A DNA stretch of 62,179 nucleotides from Pseudonocardia halophobica (lineage in GTDB: Bacteria; Actinomycetota; Actinomycetes; Mycobacteriales; Pseudonocardiaceae). Position 1 is the first letter of the stretch, and the number at the start of each line of letters is the position of its first letter. The notes beneath the pieces were generated by a model that had not been told where the DNA came from, did not search any database, and worked only from the letters and a program-made list of their open reading frames with translations. The stretch is taken from the NCBI RefSeq assembly GCF_027922425.1, contig NZ_BSFQ01000044.1, positions 1 to 62,179 of the forward strand, given 5' to 3'. Shown here piece by piece: positions 15,497-24,862 of the stretch. A program made the translations under genes and the position numbers.

Positions 15497-16795
15497 ATGA
15501 CCACCTCACCGCTCGAGGGCACCGGGGCGCCCGGCACCCGCACCCCGGAGTCCGTGCCGACCTGGACGAACCCGCGCCGCGGCTTCCTGTTCTTCCTCGG
15601 CGTCGCCGCGATCGGCGCGGCCATGGCGAACCTGGTCCCGCTCGTCCTGACCCTGTCCCTCAAGGCCACGGTGATCGACCCGGCGAACGCCACCTCGATC
15701 CTGTCCGTGGTGGTGGCCGTCGGGTCGGTGTTCTCCCTGGTCGCGTTCCCGGCGCTCGGCCGGCTCAGCGACCGGACGACGAGCCGGCTCGGCCGGCGCC
15801 GCCCGTTCCTGCTGGCCGGTGCGGTGCTCGTGCTGCTCGGCGCGCTGGGCACCGTCGTCGCCGGGAGCACGCCCGTGCTCGCGCTGGCCGGGATCCTCAC
15901 GCAGGTCGGCTTCAGCGCGTCGATGGTGGCGTGCACCGCCGCCATCCCGGACCAGTTCGCGCCGGACCGCCGTGGCCCGGCCTCGGCGATCGTCGGGCTG
16001 AGCCTGCCGGTCGGCGCGGTCGTCGGGCTGTTCCTGGCGCAGCTGTTCGCGCCGAGCCTGCCGCTGATGATCCTGGTCCCGGCCGCGGTCGGTGCCCTGG
16101 GCTCGCTCCTGTTCGCCGCCGTGCTGCGCGACCGCCGGATCACCGCCGCCGAGCGGCCCCCGTTCGACTGGCGGGCCTTCCTCGGCACCTTCTGGGTCAG
16201 CCCGCGGCGCAGCCCCGACTTCGCCTGGGCGTGGGCCAGCCGGCTGCTGCTGTTCCTCGGCGTGGCCGCCGTGCAGGCCTACCAGGCGTTCTACCTGATC
16301 GCGGTGCTGCACTTCGCCCCTGCGGAGGTGGCCGGCGCGGTGTTCCTGTCGACGCTCGTGCTGACCGCCGCCGCCCTGCTCTTCGCCCCCGTCGCGGGCA
16401 AGGTCTCCGACCGGATCGGCCGCCGCAAGCCGTTCGTCATCGGCGCCGCGGTGATCTTCGCCGTCGGGCTCGCGCTGGCGTCCGTCGCGCAGAGCTTCCC
16501 GGCCTTCCTCGTGGCGATGGGCGTGATCGGGCTGGGTCAGGGCGTGTACTTCGCGGTGGACATCGCGCTGGTCACGCTGGTGCTGCCGGACCCCGCCAAC
16601 CCGGCCAAGGACCTCGGGATCATGAACCTGGCGAACACGTTGCCGTCGACGATCGTGCCGGCGGTCGCGCCCGCCGTGCTCGCGGTGGGCGCGAGCGCCG
16701 CGCACCCGCAGAACTTCACGGCGCTGTTCCTCTTCGGCGCCGTCGCCGGGCTCCTCGGTGCGCTGCTGATCCTCCCGATCCGGGGCGCCCGGTGA
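15497..16795 (+). CDS. MFS transporter, sugar/glycoside type
   Basis: The 432-residue protein has about twelve transmembrane helices. The loop GRLSDRTTSRLGRRRPFLLA between helices 2 and 3 and its echo GKVSDRIGRRKPF between helices 8 and 9 are typical MFS signatures; the R-x-GRRRPF form is frequent in sucrose/GPH-like carriers. It sits between the aromatic genes and the two glycosidase genes, so it is the likely importer of the glycoside or of released sugar. AAAGGAG lies ahead of the ATG. The stop overlaps the next start. Confidence 0.85.
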   Translation: MTTSPLEGTGAPGTRTPESVPTWTNPRRGFLFFLGVAAIGAAMANLVPLVLTLSLKATVIDPANATSILSVVVAVGSVFSLVAFPALGRLSDRTTSRLGRRRPFLLAGAVLVLLGALGTVVAGSTPVLALAGILTQVGFSASMVACTAAIPDQFAPDRRGPASAIVGLSLPVGAVVGLFLAQLFAPSLPLMILVPAAVGALGSLLFAAVLRDRRITAAERPPFDWRAFLGTFWVSPRRSPDFAWAWASRLLLFLGVAAVQAYQAFYLIAVLHFAPAEVAGAVFLSTLVLTAAALLFAPVAGKVSDRIGRRKPFVIGAAVIFAVGLALASVAQSFPAFLVAMGVIGLGQGVYFAVDIALVTLVLPDPANPAKDLGIMNLANTLPSTIVPAVAPAVLAVGASAAHPQNFTALFLFGAVAGLLGALLILPIRGAR

Positions 16796-17970
16796 CCCGG
16801 TTCCCCGAGGGCTTCCTGTGGGGTGCGGCCACGGCGGCGCACCAGGTGGAGGGCGGCAACGTCGGCAACCACTACTGGGAGTGGGAGCACGACCCGCACG
16901 GCCCCTTCGCCGAGCCCAGCGGCGACACCTGCGACCACTACCACCGCTGGGCCGAGGACCTCGACCTGCTCGCCGCGGCCGGGCTCACCGCCTACCGGTT
17001 CAGCCTGGAGTGGAGCCGCATCGAGCCCGAGGAGGGCGAGATCTCGCGGGCCGCGCTCGACCACTATCGGCGGATGGTCGCGGGCTGCCGCGATCGCGGG
17101 CTCGCCCCCGTGGTCACGTTGGCGCACTTCACAATGCCCCGCTGGATGGCCCGCGACGGCGGCTGGACCGGGCCGAAGGCGGGCGACCGGTTCGCCCGGT
17201 TCACCGAGACGGTGCTGCCGGTCGTCGCCGACGCCGGGTACGTCTGCACGGTCAACGAGCCGAACCTGATGGCCTGCATGCCCGTCCTGGCCGCGACGGC
17301 CGCGCGCGGAGAGCGGGTCGGCGGGCTGCCGCGGCCCGACCAGGAGACGGCCGAGGCCCTGCTCGAGCTGCACCGGCGGGCCCGCACCGTGCTCCGCGAC
17401 GGCGGCGCCCCGCCCTCCGGCCTCACCCTCGTCGGGCAGGAGTTCCTGGCCGAGGACGGCGCGGTCGAGGAGATGGCGGCGCACCGCGCGGCCATGGAGG
17501 ACCAGTTCCTCGCGGCCGCGGCGGACGACGACTTCGTGGGGCTGCAGGTCTACAGCTGCGCCCGGATCGGCCCGGACGGCCCCGTAGCCCCGCCCGACGA
17601 CCTGCGCACGCTCGCGGACATGGAGTACCGGCCGGGCGCGCTCGGCGCGGCGGTCCGCCGGGCCGCCGAGGTGCTGCCCGGGACACCCCTGCTGATCACC
17701 GAGAACGGCATCGCCACGGCCGACGACGCGCAACGCGTCGCCTACACCGAGGGCGCGCTGCGCAGTCTGCACGCCGCGATGGCCGACGGCGCGGACGTCC
17801 GTGGCTACCTGCACTGGAGCCTGCTCGACAACTTCGAGTGGTTCGCGGGCTACCGGCCCACGTTCGGGCTGGTCGCGGTGGACCGCAGCACCTTCCGCCG
17901 CACCCCGAAGCCGAGTCTGGCGTGGCTGGGCCGCGTCGCCCGGGCCAACGCCCTCGGAGCCGAGGCATGA
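16792..17970 (+). CDS. Glycoside hydrolase family 1 beta-glucosidase
   Basis: The 392-residue (beta/alpha)8 enzyme begins with the GH1 signature FPEGFLWGAATAAHQVEGG (residues 4-22). The acid/base is Glu156 in TVNEPN and the nucleophile Glu304 in LITENG. No signal peptide is present, so it acts in the cytoplasm. It is somewhat shorter than typical GH1 enzymes (about 440-480). Next to an alpha-L-rhamnosidase it probably removes the glucose left on the flavonol after derhamnosylation. The start overlaps the MFS stop and its stop overlaps the rhamnosidase start. Confidence 0.9.
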   Translation: MTRFPEGFLWGAATAAHQVEGGNVGNHYWEWEHDPHGPFAEPSGDTCDHYHRWAEDLDLLAAAGLTAYRFSLEWSRIEPEEGEISRAALDHYRRMVAGCRDRGLAPVVTLAHFTMPRWMARDGGWTGPKAGDRFARFTETVLPVVADAGYVCTVNEPNLMACMPVLAATAARGERVGGLPRPDQETAEALLELHRRARTVLRDGGAPPSGLTLVGQEFLAEDGAVEEMAAHRAAMEDQFLAAAADDDFVGLQVYSCARIGPDGPVAPPDDLRTLADMEYRPGALGAAVRRAAEVLPGTPLLITENGIATADDAQRVAYTEGALRSLHAAMADGADVRGYLHWSLLDNFEWFAGYRPTFGLVAVDRSTFRRTPKPSLAWLGRVARANALGAEA

Positions 17971-20675
17971 CCGTCCCGACCCGGCTGCGCCTGGAGCACC
18001 TCCCGCCGGGCCAGGCCTGTGGCGCCGCGCGGCCACGCGGCTCGTGGCGGCTGCCCGCCGGCACGGCCGCGCAACAGGCCTACGCGGTGCGGATCTCGGG
18101 GCCGGACGGGCCGGTGTGGGAGTCCGGGCGCCGCGCGGGCGGCGGGTCGGCCCTGGTCGACCTCGACGTGCCGGCGGAGCTGACCGGACGCCCCGCCACC
18201 GCCGATCCCCTGACCTGGCAGATCCGGGTGTGGACCGACCGCAGCGCGAGCGGCTGGTCGGAGCCCGCGCCGTGGACGAGCGTGGCCCTCTTCCCCGGCC
18301 TCGACGCGGCGGTCTGGATCGCGCCGCACGAGCCGGAGCCCGCTGCGCCCGGCTCGCGGCCCGCACACCGGCTCCAGCACTCCTTCACCCTCGCCGCGGC
18401 ACCGGCGGCCGCGGTCGCCTGGGCCACCGCGCACGGCATGTACGAGCTGTTCGTCAACGGGCACCGGGTCGGCGACGCCGAGCTCACCCCCGGCTTCACG
18501 GCCTACCGCACCCGGCTGCAGGTGCACGCCCACGACGTCACGCGCCTGCTGCGGGCGGGCGCCAACGACCTCGAGATCCTGCTGTCCGACGGCTGGTACC
18601 GGGGCCGGCACGGGTTCGAGCGCCATGCCGACGGCTACGGCACCCGCACCGCCGCACTGCTCGCGCTGGACCTGCGGCTCCCCGGCGGGGACACCCGCAC
18701 GGTCACGACGGGCCCGGACTGGTGGTCGCGCCCGAGCGGGATCATCGCCGACCTGATGGACGGCCAGCACACCGACCTGCGCGCTCCGGCCCCCGGCAGC
18801 CGGCGGGACCCCGCCGATCCGGCCTGGCGACCCGCACCGGTGACCGACCGTCCCGCCGCCCGGCTGGAGCTGCCGGTGGCCCCGCCGGTCCGGGCCGTGG
18901 AGGAGCTCGCGCCCGTCGCGCTGCACCGCGTACCCGGCGGGACCGTCGCGGACTTCGGCATCAACCTCAACGGGTGGGTCCGCCTCGCGGACCTCGGTCC
19001 GCGCGGGACCGTCGTGACCCTCACCCACGGCGAACTGCGCGACGACGCCGGGCGGGTCACCACCGAGAACCTGCGCGCCTTCGACTTCGCCACCGGGGAG
19101 CGGCTGCCCGCGGGCCAGGTCGACACCGTCACCGCGGCGGGCCGGCGCGGGGAGACCGCCGAGCCGCGGCACACCACGCACGGCTTCCGGTACGTGCAGG
19201 TCGACGGCCGTCCCGACCTCGCCGCCGACGACCTCCGCGCCGTCGTCGTCCACAGCGACCTGCCGCGCACGGGCTGGTTCCGCTGCGGCGACCACCGCCT
19301 CGAGGCGCTGCACGAGGCCGCCGTCCGAAGCTTCCTCGGCAACGCCTGCGACATCCCCACCGACTGCCCGCAGCGCGAGCGGTCGGGCTTCACCGGCGAC
19401 TGGCAGGTCTTCGCCGACGCCGCCGCCTTCACCCACGACGTGGCCGGGTTCGGGGACAAGTGGTTGCGGGACCTGGCCGCGGACCAGCGCGCCGACGGGC
19501 GGGTGCCGACGATCGTGCCCGACCCGGCCGACCCGGCGGGCGGCGCGGCCACGCTCGCCATGGACGGCTCCGCCGGCTGGGGCGACGCCGCGGTGATCGT
19601 CCCGTGGACGCTGTGGCGGGCCTACGGGGACCGGGACCTGCTGGCCCGGCAGTACCCGTCGATGGTGCGGTGGGTCGGGTACGCCGCGGGGTGTGCAGGC
19701 TCGCGGCGTCACCCGGACCGCGCGGCCGCCAGGCCCACGCCGGCGCCGCACGAGGAGTTCCTCTGGGACACCGGCTTCCACTTCGGCGAATGGCTCGAGC
19801 CCGGCGAGGTCCCGGACCTCGACCCGGCGCGGGACCACGGGATCGTCGCCACCGCCTACCTCGCGCGCTCGGCCCGGCTGCTGAGCCGGATCGCCGGGCT
19901 CCTCGGCCGCGACGACGACCGGGTCCGCCACGACCGGCTCGCCGACGCCGCCCGGGATGCGTGGCAGCGCGAGTACCTGTCCGCGGACGGTGAGCTCGCC
20001 GTGCCGACGCAGGCGAACCACGTCCGGGCTCTGGCGTTCGATCTGGTGCCTCCGCACGTGCGCTCGGCGGTGGCAGACCGGCTGACCGGCCTGCTCCGGG
20101 CGAACGACCACCACCTGGCCACGGGCTTCCTCTCCACCGGCCTGCTGCTCCCCGTCCTCGCCGACACCGGCCACCTCGACGAGGCCTACCGGGTCCTGTT
20201 CAGCCCCGGCGAGCCGTCCTGGCTGGGCATGATCGACCGCGGCGCCACCACGATCTGGGAGAACTGGGCCGGGCCCGACGACCCCCGCGGCCCCGGCTCG
20301 CTCAACCACTACGCCAAGGGCGCGGTGATCGGCTTCCTCCACCGGTACGTCGCCGGGATCCGGCTGCCCGAGGACCCCGGGCCGGAGGCGGCGGGGTATC
20401 GCCGGTTCGTGGTCGCCCCGCAGCCCGGCGGCGGCCTGACCTGGGCCGACGCCACCCACGACAGCCCGAACGGGCGCATCCGCAGCGCCTGGCGGCGGGA
20501 CGCCGACGGGCTGCTCGTGGACGTCGAGGTGCCGCCCGGGACCCGGGCGGAGATCCGCCTGCCCGACGGCCGGGTGGTCGACGCCGGGCCGGGCCGGCAC
20601 GTGCACCGGTGCGGGAGCTACGCCGCCTCGGTGGAGCGGACCGTGAGCACGTGCAGGGTGCGCTCGCCCCGGTAG
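17967..20675 (+). CDS. Glycoside hydrolase family 78 alpha-L-rhamnosidase
   Basis: The 902-residue enzyme has the expected order: N-terminal Fn3-like region, beta-sandwich with AHGMYELFVNGHRVGDAELT (about 153) and ILLSDGWYRGRHG (about 195), then the (alpha/alpha)6 catalytic barrel with IPTDCPQRERSGFTGDWQVF (about 460-480), which holds the family's conserved acidic residues, and a C-terminal beta-sandwich. No signal peptide is visible. It releases terminal rhamnose, as found in rutinose and many flavonoids. Last gene of the operon; its 3' end overlaps the convergent TauD-like gene by 58 bp. Confidence 0.9.
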   Translation: MTVPTRLRLEHLPPGQACGAARPRGSWRLPAGTAAQQAYAVRISGPDGPVWESGRRAGGGSALVDLDVPAELTGRPATADPLTWQIRVWTDRSASGWSEPAPWTSVALFPGLDAAVWIAPHEPEPAAPGSRPAHRLQHSFTLAAAPAAAVAWATAHGMYELFVNGHRVGDAELTPGFTAYRTRLQVHAHDVTRLLRAGANDLEILLSDGWYRGRHGFERHADGYGTRTAALLALDLRLPGGDTRTVTTGPDWWSRPSGIIADLMDGQHTDLRAPAPGSRRDPADPAWRPAPVTDRPAARLELPVAPPVRAVEELAPVALHRVPGGTVADFGINLNGWVRLADLGPRGTVVTLTHGELRDDAGRVTTENLRAFDFATGERLPAGQVDTVTAAGRRGETAEPRHTTHGFRYVQVDGRPDLAADDLRAVVVHSDLPRTGWFRCGDHRLEALHEAAVRSFLGNACDIPTDCPQRERSGFTGDWQVFADAAAFTHDVAGFGDKWLRDLAADQRADGRVPTIVPDPADPAGGAATLAMDGSAGWGDAAVIVPWTLWRAYGDRDLLARQYPSMVRWVGYAAGCAGSRRHPDRAAARPTPAPHEEFLWDTGFHFGEWLEPGEVPDLDPARDHGIVATAYLARSARLLSRIAGLLGRDDDRVRHDRLADAARDAWQREYLSADGELAVPTQANHVRALAFDLVPPHVRSAVADRLTGLLRANDHHLATGFLSTGLLLPVLADTGHLDEAYRVLFSPGEPSWLGMIDRGATTIWENWAGPDDPRGPGSLNHYAKGAVIGFLHRYVAGIRLPEDPGPEAAGYRRFVVAPQPGGGLTWADATHDSPNGRIRSAWRRDADGLLVDVEVPPGTRAEIRLPDGRVVDAGPGRHVHRCGSYAASVERTVSTCRVRSPR

Positions 20676-21438
20676 CCGTCCCGCCCGTGCAGGAACCGGT
20701 AGTTGTCCAGCACGAACAGGTCGCCCGCGTCGAGCCGGAAGCGCGGGGCCACCTCCATCGCGGTGGCCAGCGCGTCCGCGTACCGCTCGATCAGCTCGAG
20801 GTGCCGGTCCCACTCCGGCTCGCGCGGGACCGGGGCCGCGTAGTCGCTCGCCCGCACCACCCGGCGGCCGGCGCGGGTGTACTCGACCAGCCGCCGCACC
20901 AACGGGGTTCCCGGCACCCCTCGAGCCGGGTTCACCCAGGTGCCGAAGTAGTCGACGTCCGTGCCGACGAGGAAGTCGTGCACCTCGCGCAGTTCGGGCT
21001 CACCGGCGGTCCGCAGCGCCTCGACCAGCGCGTACCCGTCGATCAGCACGGAGTCGCCCCCGTCGTCGGCCGCCCTGCCGCACAGCATGAGCAGCCAGTC
21101 CTCGTCCGGGTCCCGCAGCCGGACGGACCGGCCGTGCACGTCGACCACGACGTTCGCCCCGTCCGAGTGCAGCCCGAGCGGAGGCGCGTCGGGCCCGCCC
21201 TGCGGCCGGATGCCGAAGAGCTCGCGGAGGCGGCCGCCGAGCGCGGTCGCGGCCGCGTCGACCAGCCGCTCGGGGTCCGTGGCGTGGCGTAGCCGGCGAC
21301 GATCGCCGCGCCCGCGGCCGCGAGGCCCGCGCGCAGGTCGGTCACCACCGGCGGGACGCGGCCGACGCCGCCGAGCGTCTCCTTCCACTCCGGCCGGACC
21401 TCGCCGTGCCGCCGCCCGCCCGCATTCGTGACCGCCAC
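20618..21438 (-). pseudogene. TauD/TfdA-family 2-oxoglutarate dioxygenase, frameshifted
   Basis: The family is clear from LHSDGANV (H-x-D iron ligands), the distal His in NYRFLHGRD and the C-terminal Arg region. The natural start is a GTG at 21438 behind AAAGGGG, reading AVTNAGGRRHGEVRPEWKET and then TDLRAGLAAAGAAIVAGYAT. The rest, ATDPERLVDAAATALGGRLR onward, lies in another frame. The break falls at a tandem 5-bp duplication GTGGC-GTGGC (21279-21288, plus strand); removing one copy restores one frame. Without correction only a shortened protein from an internal start could be made. Confidence 0.75.
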
Positions 21439-21474
21439 CCGGAGCCCCTTTCGCAAGTTACTGGCAGGAGCACC

Positions 21475-22260
21475 CTATCGGCCGGAACACCGCGACTCCA
21501 GCCTCCGGCCGAGCAGCGTGACGGCCAGTGACACCGCCACGACCGCCACGGCGGGCACCAGCACGAGCTGCGGGGCAACGAACAGGTACTGCCGCCCCTC
21601 GGCGAGCATCGCGCCCCATTCCGGGGTGGGCGGCTGGGCCCCGAGCCCGAGGAACGAGAGCCCGGCGAGCGAGAGCAGCACGTTCGCGAACCGCAGGCAG
21701 GCGTGCGCCGTCAGCGGACGCAGCGCGTTGGGGAGGATGTGCCGCACCGCGATCCGGCCGGGCCCGGCGCCCAGCGCGACCGCCCCCTCCACGTACTCGC
21801 GGGCCCGTTCCCGGACCGTGAGCTGGTAGGCGAGCCGGGCGAACGGCGTCCAGCCGGTGAGCAGCACGGCGATCAGCAGGGTGCTCGGCCCGGGTTCGCG
21901 GACCGCCGCCACGACCAGGCCGACGATCACGGTCGGGATCGCCACCAGGACGTCGAGCGTGCGTTGCAGGAGCTGCCCCACGACCCCGCCCGCGTAGCCC
22001 GCGACGATCCCGAGCAGCGTGCCGACCGCGGCACAGGCCAGCACCGCGACCAGGGTGAACCACACGGACAGGCGGGTGCCGACGAGCAGCCGGGCCGCGA
22101 CGTCCCGGCCGAGGTTGTCCGTGCCGAGCGGGTGGGCGAGGGAGGGCTCGGCGAACCGGTCGGACAGGTCGGTGGTGAGCGCGTCGACCGGCAGCAGCGC
22201 GGCCACCACCAGCAGCCCGGCGAGCACCGCGAACGCGACGAGCACGGGATCGCGCCTCAC
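21475..22260 (-). CDS. Oligopeptide/nickel-type ABC transporter permease, DppC/OppC-like
   Basis: Two hundred sixty-one residues, with about six membrane helices. HPLGTDNLGRDVAARLLVGT near the N-terminus is the usual DppC opening, and VEGAVALGAGPGRIAVRHIL (with the EAA-G-x9-I-x-LP contact loop to the ATPase) is present. The GTG start overlaps the stop of the upstream permease gene (GTGA). It pairs with the permease at 22257 and the binding protein at 23202. No ATPase gene is present on either side, so energising subunits must come from elsewhere. Confidence 0.85.
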   Translation of the reverse strand: MRRDPVLVAFAVLAGLLVVAALLPVDALTTDLSDRFAEPSLAHPLGTDNLGRDVAARLLVGTRLSVWFTLVAVLACAAVGTLLGIVAGYAGGVVGQLLQRTLDVLVAIPTVIVGLVVAAVREPGPSTLLIAVLLTGWTPFARLAYQLTVRERAREYVEGAVALGAGPGRIAVRHILPNALRPLTAHACLRFANVLLSLAGLSFLGLGAQPPTPEWGAMLAEGRQYLFVAPQLVLVPAVAVVAVSLAVTLLGRRLESRCSGR

Positions 22261-23201
22261 ACCTCCACCTCCGCCCGGGCCACGGGATCCAGGGCGAGCT
22301 GCAGCAGCTCGGCGGCGACCCCCGCCAGCACCGCCACCGCGACCACGGCCAGCAGCCCGGCCTGCAGCATCGGCAGGTCCTGGGCGGTCACGGCGTCGTA
22401 GAGCAGCCGGCCCAGCCCGGGGATCCCGAACGCCACCTCGACCACCACCGCGCCGCCGAGCAGGCCGGCGAAGAACATCCCGGAGAGCGCCGTGACGCCG
22501 GTCAGCGCCAGCCGCGCCCCGTGCCGCCAGAGCAGCTGCGATCCGCCTACCCCCTTGGCGAGGGCGACGGCGACGTGCGGGCGGGAGAGGGCGTCGACCG
22601 TCTCCGCACGGGCGAGCTGGGCAGCCAGCGCGACCGGGAACGCGGCCAGGGTCAGCACCGGCAGCACGGCCTGCGCGGGCGTGCCCCAGCCGGTCGCCGG
22701 GAACAGCGGCACCGCGACCGCGAGCAACAGCACCAGCAGCGGCGCGAGCACGAACTCCGGCACGGCCACGCCCAGCACCGAACACCCGGTGACCACCCGG
22801 TCCAGCACGCCGCCCGGGCGTCGGGCCGCCCGAACGCCGAGCGGGATCCCGACCACCGCGGCGACCAGCAGCGCGAGCGCCGCCAGCACCACCGACACCC
22901 CGAGCGCCGCCGCGAGCTGCGGCGCGATCGCCGTGCGGGTGGCGTACGAGACGCCGAGGTCCCCGGTGAGCGCGTGGCCGAGCCAGCGCAGGTACTGCTC
23001 CGCCCACGAGCGGTCCAGGCCCAGCTCGGCCGCCACCCGCGCGGCCACCGCCGGGTCCGGCTCGGCCTCCGCGACACGGCCGCGCAGCACCGCCCGGACG
23101 GTGTCGACGCCGGCCAGCCGCGGCAGCAGGAAGATCAGCAGCGAGGCGCCGAGCAGGACCGCCGGCAGGGTCGACAGCCGGCGCGCGAGGGTGCCGCCCA
23201 C
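22257..23201 (-). CDS. Oligopeptide/nickel-type ABC transporter permease, DppB/OppB-like
   Basis: Three hundred fourteen residues from a GTG directly following the stop of the binding-protein gene. Six hydrophobic segments; LARRLSTLPAVLLGASLLIF and the later LGLDRSWAEQYLRWLGHALT plus GDLGVSY give the classic DppB N-terminal pattern. The EAA loop is recognisable around VALAKGVGGSQLLWRHGARL. It forms the channel with the DppC-like subunit. Translational coupling with both neighbours indicates one transcript. Confidence 0.85.
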   Translation of the reverse strand: MGGTLARRLSTLPAVLLGASLLIFLLPRLAGVDTVRAVLRGRVAEAEPDPAVAARVAAELGLDRSWAEQYLRWLGHALTGDLGVSYATRTAIAPQLAAALGVSVVLAALALLVAAVVGIPLGVRAARRPGGVLDRVVTGCSVLGVAVPEFVLAPLLVLLLAVAVPLFPATGWGTPAQAVLPVLTLAAFPVALAAQLARAETVDALSRPHVAVALAKGVGGSQLLWRHGARLALTGVTALSGMFFAGLLGGAVVVEVAFGIPGLGRLLYDAVTAQDLPMLQAGLLAVVAVAVLAGVAAELLQLALDPVARAEVEV

Positions 23202-24767
23202 TCAGCCGGTGCGGGTCAGCTCGGGCGTGACCAGCGACTTCGCCAGCGGGTCGACGGTGTACCCGGAGACGCCCCTGGTCACCGCGTTCTCCTGCGAGTG
23301 CACCAGCGGCAGGCCCACGGCGTCCGCGGTCAGCTTCGCCGCCGCGGCTCTGAACACCTCCTGGCGTTGCGCAGGGTCCGTGGTCGTGGCCAGCGGAGCG
23401 AGGAGCGCGTCGTACTCCGCCGAGCAGTACCGGTTGATGTTGTACGAGCCGGCGCAGGAGTAGTCCGTGACCAGCGTGGACCCGGTGTCCGGCACGTCGG
23501 TGAGGTAGTTGCGGGACAGCAGGAACATGTCGTAGCGGCCGGCCAGCAGCTCCGGCTCCTGCGGCCCGTACTCGGCGATCCGGATCTGCGCGTCGACGCC
23601 GACCTCGCGGAGCATGCCCTGCACCGCGGTGGCGAGCGTGGGCAGCTCGGAGCGGTTCGGGTAGGTCTGCAGCCGCACGGTCAGCGGCCGGTCCGGGCCG
23701 TAGCCGGCCTGGGCGAGCAGATCCTTCGCGGCCTGCAGGTCCGGCGCGGGCGGCGGGCCCTGGCTGCCCCAGGCGACCGCCGGACCGTAGAGCTCCGACG
23801 CCGGCACGGCCGACCCGGCCAGCGCCTGCTCGGCCAGTGCGGTGCGGTCGATCGCCCTGGCGACGGCCTGCCGCACCCGGATGTCGGAGAAGGGCGCGGC
23901 GGACTGGTTGAGCATCAGCGAGACGGTCCGCGGGGCGGCGACGGTCTGGTCGTCGTAGCCGCTGTCGGGGGTGAACTCGAGCAGCGCGGACTCGGGCAGC
24001 CCCTGGGCGACGTCGACGTCCCCGGCCCGCAGCGCCAGCGCCCGGGCCGCCGGGTCGGTCACGTACCGCACGCTCACCTTCGCCAGCTGCGGCCGCCCGC
24101 CCCAGTAGGCGTCGTTGCGCTCGAGGGTGGCCGACTGGGTGCCGTTCGCGGCGACCAGCTTCATCGGCCCGGTCCCCGTCCCGACGGCGGCGGGCGGGCC
24201 GCCGGTGTACGCGGACGGGGCGAGGATCGCGGTGTTCACGCTGCTCAGCCGCAACGGCAGGATCGGGTCCGGCTCCGCCGTCGTGATCGCGACGGCGGCC
24301 GGGCCGTCCTCGGCGACCTGCAGCCCGATGCCTTTGATCGCCCGCGGCGGGGCGGCGACGCCGGCGACCCAGGACAGCGCGGTGACCACGGCCGCGGGGG
24401 TGAGCGGGGTGCCGTCGTGGAAGGTGACGCCGGGCCGGAGCTCGAACCGCCACGTGCGCGGGTCGGTGGTCTGCGCCCAGGAGGTCGCGAGGCCGGGCTG
24501 CGGCGTGCCGTCCGGCCCGGCCTTCACCAGCGCCTCGGCCGACCCCAGCTGCGCGAGGACGAACGCGTCGTCGGTGTCCATCGCGTAGCCCGAGCGCGGC
24601 GCGAACTGGGCGGCCAGGCGGAGCTCGCCGTCCGGCACCGGGGTGCCGGTCGGCGTCGCGCCGGACCCGCAGGCGGTGACGAGACCGACCAGGGCGACGA
24701 CCGCGAGGGCGACGCCGGGCCGGACACGGGCGCGCCGGCCCGGACGGGGCAAGGTGGGGCGGGGCAT
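23202..24767 (-). CDS. ABC transporter substrate-binding lipoprotein (SBP family 5)
   Basis: The 521-residue precursor has a Tat/Sec-like basic start (PRPGRRARVRPG), a hydrophobic core and the lipobox LVTAC (Cys about residue 34), so it is anchored at the outer face of the membrane. The SBP_bac_5 signature is in WRFELRPGVTFHDGTPLTPA (about residue 103). Ligands of this family include peptides, nickel and plant compounds. The ATG at 24767 has AGGGAGG 5 bases upstream. It heads the minus-strand group that ends with the frameshifted TauD gene. Confidence 0.9.
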   Translation of the reverse strand: MPRPTLPRPGRRARVRPGVALAVVALVGLVTACGSGATPTGTPVPDGELRLAAQFAPRSGYAMDTDDAFVLAQLGSAEALVKAGPDGTPQPGLATSWAQTTDPRTWRFELRPGVTFHDGTPLTPAAVVTALSWVAGVAAPPRAIKGIGLQVAEDGPAAVAITTAEPDPILPLRLSSVNTAILAPSAYTGGPPAAVGTGTGPMKLVAANGTQSATLERNDAYWGGRPQLAKVSVRYVTDPAARALALRAGDVDVAQGLPESALLEFTPDSGYDDQTVAAPRTVSLMLNQSAAPFSDIRVRQAVARAIDRTALAEQALAGSAVPASELYGPAVAWGSQGPPPAPDLQAAKDLLAQAGYGPDRPLTVRLQTYPNRSELPTLATAVQGMLREVGVDAQIRIAEYGPQEPELLAGRYDMFLLSRNYLTDVPDTGSTLVTDYSCAGSYNINRYCSAEYDALLAPLATTTDPAQRQEVFRAAAAKLTADAVGLPLVHSQENAVTRGVSGYTVDPLAKSLVTPELTRTG

Positions 24768-24862
24768 CGAGGCCTCCCTGGTCGCGACCCTGGTCTCGGC
24801 ACCGTGGGCCGGCTTCGTGGCCGGCACGGCGCCGGGCCGGCAGGCGCCGCCGGGCCGCCGAG

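Noticed and set aside
16792..17970. GH1 gene as a 6-phospho-beta-glucosidase
   Set aside because: No PTS genes are present and the neighbouring carrier is MFS; the characteristic phosphate-binding Ser-Lys-Tyr stretch was not seen.
9781..20675. Secondary-metabolite biosynthetic cluster
   Set aside because: There is no polyketide, peptide, terpene or glycosyltransferase gene; the enzymes are all cleavage or oxidation enzymes of catabolic families, with glycoside hydrolases and an IclR regulator.
20618..21438. Programmed frameshift in the TauD-like gene
   Set aside because: The break falls exactly on a tandem 5-bp duplication, which is a simpler explanation; no slippery heptamer or downstream structure was seen.
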